Shown here one piece after another: positions 31,305 through 43,000 of a DNA stretch of 64,000 nt. Positions within the stretch are counted from its first letter, which is position 1; each line of letters begins with the position of its first letter. The stretch spans positions 1 through 64,000 of the forward strand of contig JH993971.1 in the NCBI GenBank assembly GCA_000316135.1, read 5' to 3'. Under the pieces are notes generated by a model. The model searched no databases, was not told the DNA's origin, and saw only the letters and a program-made list of their open reading frames with translations. The position numbers were made by a program, and so were the translations under genes. The stretch comes from Trachipleistophora hominis (lineage: Eukaryota > Microsporidia > Pleistophoridae).

Positions 31305-33048
31305 AGTTTGACTTGAGTACCTTAGCTTTTGTAGTTTGTTATTTATTCTAGTTTTTGCTGACCGCTCATTTATGAACTGCCATAACAGATTGTGTTAGTA
31401 TACATCCTTTCTGTGACCTATCCTGTTAGTTCACGTACTTTCTTTCTCACTGTCTATTTTCAGCCTGTAATCTAAACCAAGGATAATATGATTGAAGGCG
31501 TTACTTCACAAAAGATCCAAACTACGCATCAAAGATTTTTACGGTGTTAAAGTTGATGAAATATACTCTCTTAGTAATTATTTAGGTTTATATTACCTTT
31601 TTGTTGTAAGGCTCTTAGTATAACTACGGGAATTGCCTTATATAAGCGTATTTGTAGAATTAGCAATCAATTTCATAAATCACATCGTCTTGAGAACAAA
31701 AGTTGAACAAAACCCTCGATGATAAATAATTTATTTGAAACACAATAGGTGGTCTATTTATTTAATTCGGAGAAATAAAGAAAAGCTGGTGAAGAAACGA
31801 AGGACAAAAGCATCTTCTACTAACAAATAAACTTCTTCTATCAATTCAATACACTTACACACATCCATATTAGTTAATGAAATATCATGTACTCTTACCT
31901 GTATTATGGCCTGTTAATGGTGCTTTATATACGTTTTTTCTGCTAAATCATACTAATCGTGTCTTTGTCTTATACCAGGCTTAAGAACAATCTCTTAAGT
32001 ATAGGAAATCTTGCCAGTTCTTTCATTAAAAATATTTATAAAATAAAATTTATTATTATACTTTGTAAGCATGAAGATATAATTCGTAGAATTACCGTAT
32101 CAGACATAAGTTACTTATAATACTTACAAGTAAGACCGATCGTACGACCATGTAATAAATTAGTTCTGACAAATTGCTCAGGTTATCATAAAGATGTTTC
32201 GTTCGTGTTGTTTATATTGCAGTGACTATAACATTTTTTGAAAAAAAAAACTTTTATCTATCATTACACACCATAATAGTACTCACAGGTCTGCTAGAAC
32301 TGTCCATGTTCACAGATCATTAGTTTATTTTAAATACATCTCTATTTACACTTTCAGCATTGTATCTCATTTAGATACTCCTTTTGTCTGTGATTTAACT
32401 AAATTGCTGTTTAAAACGAAAATTTATGAAATTTGACTGAAAGAGATAAAAAGCAGTAAAAAGAATTTATTGTCGAGTAAGGTATGATCAGATAAAAATG
32501 TAGTAGTGCTCGTATACAATATTTCAATCTGTCTGTGAGTGTACTACAGTTTAAACATATTTAGAAGTATTACAAATACATAAATATGAAGTTGTAATGA
32601 TTTATGAGACCATTTGTGCTTAGTTATTGCTAAAACATAGTTATTATATGAATGGCGAGTGTGTACAGGTGTTAATTTTTTAATTGAGATCAAGGTTGAC
32701 GCTAATGCACAATGAGAAATTTATGCTTTTTTCGTCCGTAGCATGCGGTGGTATGTAGATTTAATTGTACATGGCAGGTGAGATGATGAGCTNNNNNNNN
32801 NNNNNNNNNNNNNNNNNNNNNNNNNNNNNNNNNNNNNNNNNNNNNNNNNNNNNNNNNNNNNNNNNNNNNNNNNNNNNNNNNNNNNNNNNNNNNNNNNNNN
32901 NNNNNNNNNNNNNNNNNNNNNNNNNNNNNNNNNNNNNNNNNNNNNNNNNNNNNNNNNNNNNNNNNNNNNNNNNNNNNNNNNNNNNNNNNNNNATGCAACG
33001 CCATAGATAAAACATCAAATGATATTTAATTTTAATATAACTAATTTT
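31305..33048. other. AT-rich spacer with assembly gap
   Basis: No gene is visible. It holds a 200-N gap at 32793-32992. ORFs crossing the N run are artefacts. Confidence 0.6.
32793..32992. other. assembly gap (200 N)
   Basis: Exactly 200 unknown bases, probably a placeholder rather than a measured length. Confidence 0.98.
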
Positions 33049-33324
33049 TTATTGATCACCGCCTTTTACTATTCTTACAGCTTTCTTCAGGTAGTACTTA
33101 GAACTCTCTGCTCTCAAAATAATTTGCGCTATATTATTATTGATTTTCAATATAATATCGTTGAGTCTTCGTCTTCTGTTGACGAAATGTGCAAACAGCA
33201 CGTTAAACTTGAACAACAGCTTCTTATCCTCCATGGTATTCTCATATTCCTTCATATAAAAGAACCGCCATCGTATTAATCTATCAACAATTATTGTATT
33301 ATCCTTAAGAAGATTAATAAAAAA
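33049..33324 (-). CDS. uncharacterised protein, 3' fragment
   Basis: This frame is open well upstream of its first ATG (33255), as far as the end of the 33291-33683 ORF. The added residues (FFINLLKDNTIIVDRLIRWR) look like coding sequence. Inserting one base in the T6 run (A6 on +, 33319-33324) fuses the two into a basic, helical protein of about 210 aa ending VKGGDQ. I treat it as the C-terminal half of one gene. Confidence 0.55.
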   Translation of the reverse strand, partial: FFINLLKDNTIIVDRLIRWRFFYMKEYENTMEDKKLLFKFNVLFAHFVNRRRRLNDIILKINNNIAQIILRAESSKYYLKKAVRIVKGGDQ

Positions 33325-33683
33325 TACTGCTGACGCTTAAGTTCTACGCACTCCAATCTTTTCATTATGTCTGGCGATGCACTCAGCTTGAGTATGTTTG
33401 AAGAGAAATCCTTCCTCAAATTGAGATAAAACGCATCGCTTTTGTAGTCTGGCAGGTACTGTATGCCGCTCTTTACCCGCTTGAAGAACTGATCAACTAT
33501 TATTTGCTCACTGCCGCGCGGTAATTTATAATAATCGTGGATACGCCTGTTTAGATGCATTCGACGTGGTTGAACGTAGTTTTGGCATTCAGCAAAGGAT
33601 TCTAAACCGTTTTCATCAGAAATGTTCGGCAGCTCTGATGTTTTCACTCTTTTGGCGTTATTGTCCGATGACACTTCTTCCAT
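33291..33683 (-). CDS. uncharacterised protein, 5' part (apparent frameshift)
   Basis: I do not recognise this protein. The ATG at 33683 has a CCC tract 15 nt upstream (GGG on + at 33699-33701). The first 35 residues are acidic and polar with a KRVK basic spot. A Y/R/L-rich, probably helical region follows. The last residues, after ELKRQQYF, turn into a hydrophobic tail that ends at once, while the next frame continues sensibly. The full protein would be about 210 aa. Its small size, basic C-terminus and acidic N-terminus suit a nuclear complex subunit, but that is only an impression. Confidence 0.6.
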   Translation of the reverse strand: MEEVSSDNNAKRVKTSELPNISDENGLESFAECQNYVQPRRMHLNRRIHDYYKLPRGSEQIIVDQFFKRVKSGIQYLPDYKSDAFYLNLRKDFSSNILKLSASPDIMKRLECVELKRQQYFLLIFLRIIQ

Positions 33684-33971
33684 TTTTTATAGTCTGATGG
33701 GTGTGAGAATAAACGATTTTATGAATGATCGGTTACTGCCTGGAGCGCCGTTAATTTCAGATGTATGATCATCTTAACCATAGAATTATGTTGTAGAGCG
33801 TTAATAATCAATAAATTGAGAGTGTTGTTTTGTTTAATTAAATATATAAAGTAGTATTAGAACTAATGATTGTTCTCTAGACGTGATATTTCCTTAGCGT
33901 TTTGTTTGTTTTGGTTTGTTACGCGGCACTAAACTTTGAAGGACTTAAAAATTCGTGCGAGCCCTTCCTTA

Positions 33972-35018
33972 ATGAATTGGGACCGGGTAAATTCGTTGCT
34001 GAACGCATTTAAAAAATTAAATAGATCGTTGCAAGTTCAGGAACTAAAAGCAATAGAATGTAAACAACCAGAATACAAATTTGTTATTGCTTATTTTTTC
34101 AAGGAGTTGAAGAATAAGACGAGCATTGCACTGATGAACAAGTTTGGAGTGCGTGATGACGGTAATAGGCAAGAGTTTGAGCTTAAGATAATTGAGGAAA
34201 TAAAACGATCCGGGCTTTTGTTCCGAAATATAAAGAACGAATTTCAGTATGAGTTTTACGATGAGCTGATCAATGGCCCTGCTGGTGGTGTCGTATTAGC
34301 TATGCAGTTTAGATGTGATGACTTTGATGTTATATTTGATAGGTTGTGTGAATGTAAGGTGTTAGAAATACAATTTATGAGAAACAACTTAGAACATGTG
34401 ATTAGAAAACTACTGTCTGGTGGTGTGCTAAATGATTTTGGATTGAGAATATGTGAAGAATTGCAAGGAGATATATACCAGAGCATAAAAGAGGACATAA
34501 ACAGCGGTAAATATGACAGTAAAGAGAACTATCATCCTTTTTACTCTAACGAGCGGTTAAAGGAAGCTGTAGACAAAAGAAATGATGTGAACGCATACAA
34601 ATTGCTGTGTTTGAGAGATGTTTGTGATCAATATTACATTCTTAATCGGCTATTCACCTTCTATGAAAAAGGTATCATTAGAAATTACGGATGCATCCTT
34701 GGATACAACATCAAAATTGATCTTAATATATTTGAAAAATTTATTAACGCAAATAAACTGATAGGCCGCGAGATTTTCGTGTTTCTGTCCAACTTTACAG
34801 CACTGGTACCTGCCGATATTTTGCGTATCGTTGATATTAAGATGGTAGGCTATTTAGATCCTTTTCTAAGAAAAAAGTGTTCTATATTGCTGCCCAAGGG
34901 CTACTACGAAATAGACTTACGGACTGAACAAATATTTTTGGATGGAATGTCTGATGAAAGTGGTAGTAAAGACACGATAATACCAGAAGAGGGTCAAGTC
35001 AAAAGGGAAAATACATAA
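33972..35018 (+). CDS. large alpha-helical scaffold-like protein, N-terminal part
   Basis: The ORF extends upstream to a TTG, but the ATG at 33972 has CCC at 33962-33964 and is the likely start. The 348 residues are entirely helical in character with no signal peptide or membrane span. The frame ends in a polar tail where the next ORF, open from 34970 and without its own nearby ATG, takes over in the -1 frame. Together they encode roughly 1,450 aa of alpha-solenoid. A scaffold nucleoporin of the Nup188/Nup192 type is one candidate; other large HEAT-like proteins are possible. Confidence 0.6.
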   Translation: MNWDRVNSLLNAFKKLNRSLQVQELKAIECKQPEYKFVIAYFFKELKNKTSIALMNKFGVRDDGNRQEFELKIIEEIKRSGLLFRNIKNEFQYEFYDELINGPAGGVVLAMQFRCDDFDVIFDRLCECKVLEIQFMRNNLEHVIRKLLSGGVLNDFGLRICEELQGDIYQSIKEDINSGKYDSKENYHPFYSNERLKEAVDKRNDVNAYKLLCLRDVCDQYYILNRLFTFYEKGIIRNYGCILGYNIKIDLNIFEKFINANKLIGREIFVFLSNFTALVPADILRIVDIKMVGYLDPFLRKKCSILLPKGYYEIDLRTEQIFLDGMSDESGSKDTIIPEEGQVKRENT

Positions 35019-35029
35019 CAAACGAAAAA

Positions 35030-38000
35030 TTGTTGCTCAGTTTACTTAATTACAAGTGCATCAAACGGTCTGTGCTCAAAAGCTTTAATCCGTTCAATTA
35101 CAGAATAGAAACATCGCTGAAAATAATGAAGGAGTACGGAATAGGAGACTGGTCATTTTATTTCACGTGTCTCGCCAATTACAAAAATCTAAAATCTTTG
35201 TTTCTTGATTATTATATGAAGGAACAAAATATACCCGAAGAGGTAGTACAGCGCCAGAGCCATCACGACAAACCTGCGGACACAGATACTGTTATTTACT
35301 ACGCGCTTGGAAAGATTTATATGTTCAGTTCAATTCTTGTACTAGAACTTAATCTGGAATTTCTTACTGCCGATGTATTTAAAACTGTTATAGGGCTTAA
35401 TTCTGCACTTGACTCCAAAATTTACCTATTCTTGAAAAAAGAAAACTTCGAACTCCTGAAACAGCTGATAGATTGCTTTGACAAAACGCCTGACAGCAAA
35501 TTGACAGCTCTTTTGAAGGGAAAGAAGGTTGAGCTGCAAGATTTGAAATGTTATTTGTCATATGATATTGATTTTACAATATATGATATACAAACATTCT
35601 TCGATATTTATAAGCATGGCTTAGATGAAAATGGAATACGGATTTTACTGCAATACGACAATGACGAGGACGTGTTCAAAGCCTTCCAGTTCCTTTTAGC
35701 ACAGGAAATCGGCGATGTTTTTAAATATTTTAACAGGCAAAACGACCTGATATACCAATATCTAAGAAATAACGATTTAAAATTATGCTTTGAATACATT
35801 AAAGAACATGAAAAGTATAAAGTGGCGTTTTTGGAAAGTGTAGATGCATCAACATGTTGTTTAGAGGAAGCCCGAATTGCCTACGATCTGCTTGATCGGA
35901 CATTAACTATTGATAACGAATTGACTTCGGTAAAACCCGTAGATGAAACCGAAGATATCGTAATATTTACGAAATACGGCTCGGCTGTTACCGGCAGATT
36001 GAGAAAGACTACAAACGTGAGAGATGGTAATTTATACTACAAGTGCATTTATAACGATGTAACATGTCTGATCAAGGAGTACAAAGAACACGATATTGTC
36101 TTCATCCTCAGCTATATTCGACCAAAAGATGTGCAGCCGTACATTAACGATCTGTTCAGCTACGATAGTCGAATCATACAAATACATTTAAGGGATAAGT
36201 TTTACACCTTTGTCATCGCGCAGCAGATCGAATGCATTCTGAATGAGCGCAAAAATGAAGAGCATTTGATTTTAATTCTTGAAAACGTTGATAAAATAAG
36301 ACTGCCGACGTTGATTCGGCTTTATCACCATCAAAATAAACGAATCTCTGATTTGAGCCTGCACAGATTGAAAAGGCTAAAAATATTGAATAGGAATTTG
36401 AGTGAGATTCGGCTGAAAATAATAAATTACCTGACAGACAAAGACATGAGCAGTTCCTTTATCGATAACATCGTGTTTACATCAGAATTGGACAGAGAAT
36501 CCCTTGAAATTTGTATTTTGTTGGTAAAGAAGAGCAAGAACATGATATTAGCTGAAAGGTTGCTCTGCTTGACCAAGCAAAGTCACATATGCGAATACTT
36601 GAGAGATGTTTTGGATGTGTTGAGCAACGAGCTCATCATCAAGTATGTAAATGAGCTGAAATACGTGTTAAAAGAGGGTGATCTTGCAGATTTTCTTCGT
36701 GAGAAGATTGAACATCCCACCTTAGAAAATGCTAAACTGGTTGTAAAAGTCTTAGAAATTATGGAAATGGATGTTAACGTGGTACTTAGTGAAAAGGACA
36801 TGATCGAACTAAAGAGCATTGTCGCACATCCAAACGGTCTTATGACTGATGATGAACGAGAAAGCGGGACAAACAGCGGCATGGAAAAGAATATTAGAGC
36901 AGAAAAATATGTTTATGATGATAGTTTTTCGAATAATAGTGAAACAATGAGAAAAGTTACAGCTAACGCTGTTATTTACAAGCTATTCCTTCCCACAGCA
37001 TATGCACCAGTGCTGCCTTCATTCCATAAATACATACGATATATGCTTAGTGTCGTATTTTCTGAATTTTGTTTTGAAAACAAGGTATCTGTTATGTGTT
37101 TGATTTCGATTATCGAGAGTACAAACGCTTTTACATGGCGTATTCTTCAGTTTTTAAAACGCATTGCTTCAAATACAACCTCTAACAACAAGCAGCGCAT
37201 TCTGGAGATAATAGATCTGATTTACAACAAATATTTGTGCAATCACGACGAATCGGAGCAAAAACAGGTAGAATCAAAAAATGAGATAGAGAGACAATCA
37301 AAAGAATTTATGTTCGGTGAAATATTATTTCTTACTCTTTTGCTTAAGAATGATAACAATACGGTTATAGCGAAGGAGTTCTCCAGGTTCTTTGGCAAAA
37401 TATACGGGCCAAGAAATATAAAAAAATATTTTGGTGTAATCATACAAAATCTCAATAACTTTTACAGCGTGAATGTGGCTGATGAGATGATAACGAAATA
37501 CAAAGCCGAACTCGTAGATTATATTCCATATCTGGGCAATGATTTCCTCATACGCTGTCTATATAACGGATTTATGACAAAGGAAATTATAAAAATTGTA
37601 TTTGAAGAACAGAAGATGGCAGTTATAAAGTACATTCTTGAAAACGAAAAGGAAAAGATTGAGCTCAGTGAAATGATTGAAACCAGCAACTTTCATAAAA
37701 ATGCTCATCTATTTGATGATGAAACACTCGCAGAGATGTTTTTCATAAACTATGACCGTGATATTATCAAGTTCTTAAGGAACACTGATGTTTTATATAT
37801 CCGTTTTCTTGAACTTTCAACGCATAGGATAAATGACCAGAGATTTGTTCAGGAATATAATATGCTGAAGAAGAAGTTAATATCGATTCTCAGCTCTAAT
37901 GCACACATAGAGGAGCTATTGCTTAAAACAAACAAGGCAATGATTATTGACTACCTTACGTACCAAGAGGTAGTTGTTGATCACGGCAATCTAAAAACAT

Positions 38001-38308
38001 TAATATCTAGGATTTCTGACGATTGCACGTTTTTGCTTGGTAAGGTCCACATTAATTATCTTCTGTTTCTCAATATAAACCTGATCGTGAAATATTTGAG
38101 CAAGGAACATTTCAATATTTTTAAAGAGCGTTTGTGTGAGATCACCGATAGAAAGAGTGCAGCATTATATTCTCTAAGATGCTATTTAGATACGAGCCTT
38201 CGACCTGGCGTGGTTTATTGCTTGAAGAGGATAAATTACCAACCAGAAATTGGAGAATATGATGTTTTAGAGTATTATGTTCGTAATATTTTGAAAGCAA
38301 GTTATTAA
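35030..38308 (+). CDS. large alpha-helical scaffold-like protein, C-terminal part
   Basis: The ORF is 1092 codons from a TTG; the first ATG is at 35126, and the frame is already open from 34970 inside the previous ORF. This makes a separate gene unlikely and a frameshifted continuation likely. Helical repeats fill the protein, with L/I/E/K/Y-rich segments of 30-40 residues. One short beta-rich insert, about residues 305-350 (YGSAVTGRLRK...YYKCIYNDVTCLIKEY), could be an SH3-like module such as that in Nup188. A low-complexity D/E/S/N/G linker lies near 610-645. I cannot assign the family firmly. Confidence 0.6.
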   Translation: MLLSLLNYKCIKRSVLKSFNPFNYRIETSLKIMKEYGIGDWSFYFTCLANYKNLKSLFLDYYMKEQNIPEEVVQRQSHHDKPADTDTVIYYALGKIYMFSSILVLELNLEFLTADVFKTVIGLNSALDSKIYLFLKKENFELLKQLIDCFDKTPDSKLTALLKGKKVELQDLKCYLSYDIDFTIYDIQTFFDIYKHGLDENGIRILLQYDNDEDVFKAFQFLLAQEIGDVFKYFNRQNDLIYQYLRNNDLKLCFEYIKEHEKYKVAFLESVDASTCCLEEARIAYDLLDRTLTIDNELTSVKPVDETEDIVIFTKYGSAVTGRLRKTTNVRDGNLYYKCIYNDVTCLIKEYKEHDIVFILSYIRPKDVQPYINDLFSYDSRIIQIHLRDKFYTFVIAQQIECILNERKNEEHLILILENVDKIRLPTLIRLYHHQNKRISDLSLHRLKRLKILNRNLSEIRLKIINYLTDKDMSSSFIDNIVFTSELDRESLEICILLVKKSKNMILAERLLCLTKQSHICEYLRDVLDVLSNELIIKYVNELKYVLKEGDLADFLREKIEHPTLENAKLVVKVLEIMEMDVNVVLSEKDMIELKSIVAHPNGLMTDDERESGTNSGMEKNIRAEKYVYDDSFSNNSETMRKVTANAVIYKLFLPTAYAPVLPSFHKYIRYMLSVVFSEFCFENKVSVMCLISIIESTNAFTWRILQFLKRIASNTTSNNKQRILEIIDLIYNKYLCNHDESEQKQVESKNEIERQSKEFMFGEILFLTLLLKNDNNTVIAKEFSRFFGKIYGPRNIKKYFGVIIQNLNNFYSVNVADEMITKYKAELVDYIPYLGNDFLIRCLYNGFMTKEIIKIVFEEQKMAVIKYILENEKEKIELSEMIETSNFHKNAHLFDDETLAEMFFINYDRDIIKFLRNTDVLYIRFLELSTHRINDQRFVQEYNMLKKKLISILSSNAHIEELLLKTNKAMIIDYLTYQEVVVDHGNLKTLISRISDDCTFLLGKVHINYLLFLNINLIVKYLSKEHFNIFKERLCEITDRKSAALYSLRCYLDTSLRPGVVYCLKRINYQPEIGEYDVLEYYVRNILKASY

Positions 38309-40037
38309 AACACGAGTTGCAAACGTTATTAGAAGAATATTTTTTTATTTAAGTGTGACATGACAGGTCTTTAAATTTTGTAGAAAATATTTTTGTTTTG
38401 TGTATTTTATACGTCACTCTTGGTGAGATTTTTATGTGCACGATGTTCGATGGATTTTATAGGACCCTCTAGTTTTTTAAAGCTGTACAAGGCTATGGAG
38501 ACTTACTTGGTGTGAGGTAAATATTTGTTACTTACAAAAAGGAAGTATTGAAAATGTATTTTTATACGAAATCGGCTGCTTTATCTGTCTGTGAAACGGA
38601 AGATTAAAATTAATGTGAGTATGTTTATATATTCTCTAATTATCCTAAAACTTTATCGTTTCTATTCATTTCTTGTTGATCAATATTTTTCGATAAGGGT
38701 TATAAAATTAATTTTTTGGTGGCGTCAATGACTTATCGAAATTATATTTCAGTAAATGACTACCGAGTGAGTTTGGGAACCTAAGAATTTGATAACTACA
38801 TGTAACCTATCAATAGTAACGAAAATATGAAATAAAAAATTTTGATTTTTTCGAATTGGCCAATCAGCATGCAAGTTGTCTTTCTATTATACGAAAATGA
38901 TTAGATCAGTGTTGACAAGAGCAATTTAACGTATGTTTATTAGAAAAATACTTTTTGTGCAAAATTAGAGATAATTTTATAAATCTATAAGCTGAAAATA
39001 CCTTATTCGTTGTTAAATGTTTATTTTTGTTATATTTTAGGATTATATATGTTGTAATACATAATTTATTACTCTATATTTTAAAAAGAATTAATATGTT
39101 GTTATTGAACGGTCAAATTATTAAAATTAAAAGCATTTTTAAAGTTTCTAAGAAATCGTTTGCTCATGTTTGACGTATAAAATTTGAATAAAGTAAAATA
39201 TACAAATTAAAAAAGTAGAGTATATGAATTTAATTTATGACCAAAACACTATTTAACATCTTTTTAACGAAATATACATGCAATGGAACGTTCACATGTT
39301 AATAAAGCGCGAACATATCTGATCACAATTATAAATTTATAATCAAAGCTAAATTTTTGTAATAATACATAAATTTGGAATATTTAAGCACCTGAGATGC
39401 TTCATATGATTAGTGATAATACATTAACATTGTTAATGACAAACTGATGTTAAACAAATAATTTGAATTCGCAAAACGTAATCAAAAATCAATGTTATAA
39501 TTTGCATTATGATAGGTTATTTTAGATAATTGGAAGAAGTTTTCAAGTTATACACAGGTATAGAACTAAATAAATGAACATTACAGAATAAAATTTAAAT
39601 CAAATACTTCAGCTATTTTGTTTGTCTAAGTAGTTTATGACATCTTTATGACATTTAAACAATTTTTTAGGTTTTGGAAATTGTGTCATAAATATCGTTT
39701 TGTATACATATGGAAGAAATAACCATTAAAACACTCAAGGCTGTATAAATTAAACACAACTATCAATATAAATAAATTGTTTGTCATGATTGTTCCGCGT
39801 GTTATCACTAAAATACGAGTAGTATTCTTATGTTTAGAATAAATTTATTCATATAACGGTGGTTAACGTATTTAATATTAGATCGAGGATCGTTGTTGTA
39901 ACGTTCAATATGCAAATTGCGTATTAAATAATTATTGATACTCCTTAGACAACATGTCAAAATAAAATATACATTTTACGAGAAAGTTACATATATAGAA
40001 GATTTAAAAGTATAAAAAGGAGAGAGAAAAGAATGCT
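38309..40037. other. AT-rich spacer with family-2 repeat
   Basis: This holds family-2 copy C (38573-38893). The remaining 1.1 kb is extremely AT-rich with no credible ORF. Confidence 0.55.
38573..38893 (+). repeat. family-2 dispersed repeat, copy C
   Basis: CGGCTGCTTTATCTGTCTGTGAAACGGAAG, CCTAAAACTTTATCGTTT, TTCTTGTTGATCAATATTTT, CTATCAATAGTAACGAAAA and GGCCAATCAGCATGCAAG match copy B in order and orientation. Confidence 0.75.
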
Positions 40038-43000
40038 ATGCTTGTTACGATATACATTTTGTTACTCAAAGTATCATCTACTGTGATTTATATCCTACGT
40101 TTTAGGAACGAAAAAAATGAAAGTGATGATTACTTAACTGTAAACTCCTTAAAGGATGCGATGCTAGGTAAAATGCTTGAAAATGCTCCAATAAACGAGT
40201 GGATAGGGCATTTCCTGATCCAGCCTTATGATCACGTAAAAGATGAACTGCATGTTTTAGGTAAAGATGTATGTGATACAATAGAAGATAGACAAAAGGA
40301 TGAATTTACTACGATATTAGAAAAGGATGAACATCCAACGGAGAATAAGAAAAAGAATACTAATCAACGTATAAAATGGCAGGAAGAAACAGCGGCGGTA
40401 CCTGAAACACAGATGAAAATACCGGTAGAAAACGTTCAATACATGGAGGTTAAAATACCGGTATCTCAGTTATTGTACATCAAAATTATAAATTTATCGC
40501 ACGGGAAGAACGAACAGTTAAGTGACGAAGAGATACACAGCGTACTTCATCTTCTCATGTCTATGGACAATGTATCAGAGATTAAGTACGCGTTGTACAT
40601 GCAATTCTTAGGCGATCACGCCTTAATCGGTAGACTTAGACAGTTGCATGCTGAACGTGCCAATGAATCGATGGATATCGATGTTGTAAAACAAGGAAAC
40701 ATCGACTGTCTAACATCCGACATCGAACACGTCATAAGAAACGTATATAGCACAATGAAACGAAATTATCTTTTGCTTATCAAGGATCAATATGGAAATA
40801 CTGCTTTAGCAACAAGAAAAGCAAAGGGCGACAGGAGATTGAAGATGTACATTCCTCTTGAGGATATCTCTGCGGGGATTCCAGGTAGTTTCCTGAGAAT
40901 GGATTATAATTTCCTGTGCCATAATAAAGAAGCGTTATATTCTTGGATTGATACTTTAGGTGAAGAAATACCTAAAATGACGATAGAACTTGATTTTTGC
41001 AATTTTTTTCGTCTCCGAGGATGCTCCTATGAATGCACGCGCGTATCAACGAATGTTCCAATTTTAGGGACATTCGCTGAGTTCTATCGAGTTATAACGT
41101 GCAATTTCGTTATTCACAGGAAGATTACGAAAATAATATTGAGGCTGAGCAACGTATGCTATGATTTTGATTTTTGCTTTTTGGATGGAGTAAAACTTGA
41201 ACTGTGGTGTTACGAATGCATCTTTGACGAAAAATCGGTATTGCCCGAGTTCTTAGATTTGTTATCAGTCAAGGATTCCCTATTAAAAGCATCGCTGTCA
41301 CTTCCGCCTTGTTTAAACGTACTATACATGAGCAATTGTAGGCACCAGGACGATACCGTAGTGTTGCATGTTGGTACGACGTGCAGACATGTTAGTATCG
41401 AAGACCATAGTGGTTTGGTAAATTTTGGCGATATTACCAGATTGTGTACGTTCATGTTACCTCTGAAATCACGGTTTTCTGTAAGCATAGTGAAAAATCT
41501 GAAGGGACAACTCCAGAATTTAAAGGTAAAAAACGTTCAAGTTGCCAGCAACTGGACCATATGTGACACGATAAAACGTATTTACTTAGAAAATGTTACC
41601 GTGTTGGATAATAATTCCTGTGGCATACATTCAAAGAGTCGATCGGTTGTTGTACGCCATTGTTCTGGCCTGTTCGATTTTGATGGATTTAGAGGATTTG
41701 AACACGTGCATCTTTTTGGTTCGAAAGGAACATTAGAATACGTAGGGAGTGCTTCTGGGGATGTTTATAGGTTTACTATTTCTAACCTGTGGATCAACAA
41801 GAGCAGGGTGTTCAATTCAGGTTGGAAGAAAATTCTATTTTCAGATATTAAATTGAGCGAAAACGCGGTAATTACATTTGAACAGAACGGAGAAATACAG
41901 GAAATAGTATGCGATCGCTGCTATGGACGGTTCATCTTCTCTAAGATTGTTTCGGGTGTAGGAAGTATTTTCTTTACTAGAGAAAACGGATACTTTGAAA
42001 TTAAGAGACGTGCGCCGGGTAATGAAATCCAATTGAAGATCACCAACGTAGATATCAATGAGAACATTAAATTGGGCGATGGCATCGCTGAGATTGTTTT
42101 AGAAAACGTTAATATTGAGGATGGATACGCTTTTGAAACGACTAGTCCGGTTAAAAAAATCGTTGTTGATAGTTGTTCTGGTGAATTTATTATTCATGGT
42201 ATCGCCACTAAAACTGGTAATGGTATAATATTGAGACATTCGTCCAGCAGTATACATTTGCTCAGAAAGGACAGCGATAATTACATACTCTACATGGCAA
42301 ATATAACTTTTTCTGACACGATAGAGATCAAATTTGCCGTTGATACTGCAGTTTTCGTGAATGTTAAAGTGGCTGCTTCGCAAGGTGTGGTGTTTGAGAA
42401 AGGCTGTGAAAGATTAACGTTAAACAACTGTGATAGATTGGTTCAGAAAGAAGAGGGCGTTGTTTTTAAAAAGCTTTCTCTGTGCAGGTTAGCTTCTAGT
42501 GTGGCTCATTACTACTTTTCAGCAGAAACTGAAGAGTTACAAGCGAGTGAAATCACTCTCTACGAGGATGTGTGTATATGGCGAAATGTAAAAGCAATTA
42601 GTCTATATCGAATATTTATATTGAATAATAAGTGTTTTGAAATAAGAGGAGAGCCTGATTTGTTATCTCTACAGCAGTGCTCAAAATATTTTAATTTACC
42701 GTGTCTAACAGAAAAAAGAGATGAAAACGTTCTTTTTCTCAGTGAAGAACAATCAGAAATTCACTTGTTTAGGAGTAGAGTGCTTTCTGGCAGTATTGCA
42801 GTAGGTATGAAAGGCTGTGAAATACACAAAGATATTGTCATTAGGAACGATGTTAAACATTTGAGTTTATCGAACATTACGGGAGGCTCTGATGTAAAAC
42901 TCGTAATTAGCAATAGCTGTGAGCGCCTAATAATCGAAAGCTGTGAAATATCAGTCATGCTAGCAAAATATTCACCTTTGATATCAATGGTGATGAAAAG

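Noticed and set aside
33019..33279. 86-codon plus ORF beginning with ATG
   Set aside because: It is antisense to the minus-strand gene fragment, which has better composition and a natural link to its upstream half.
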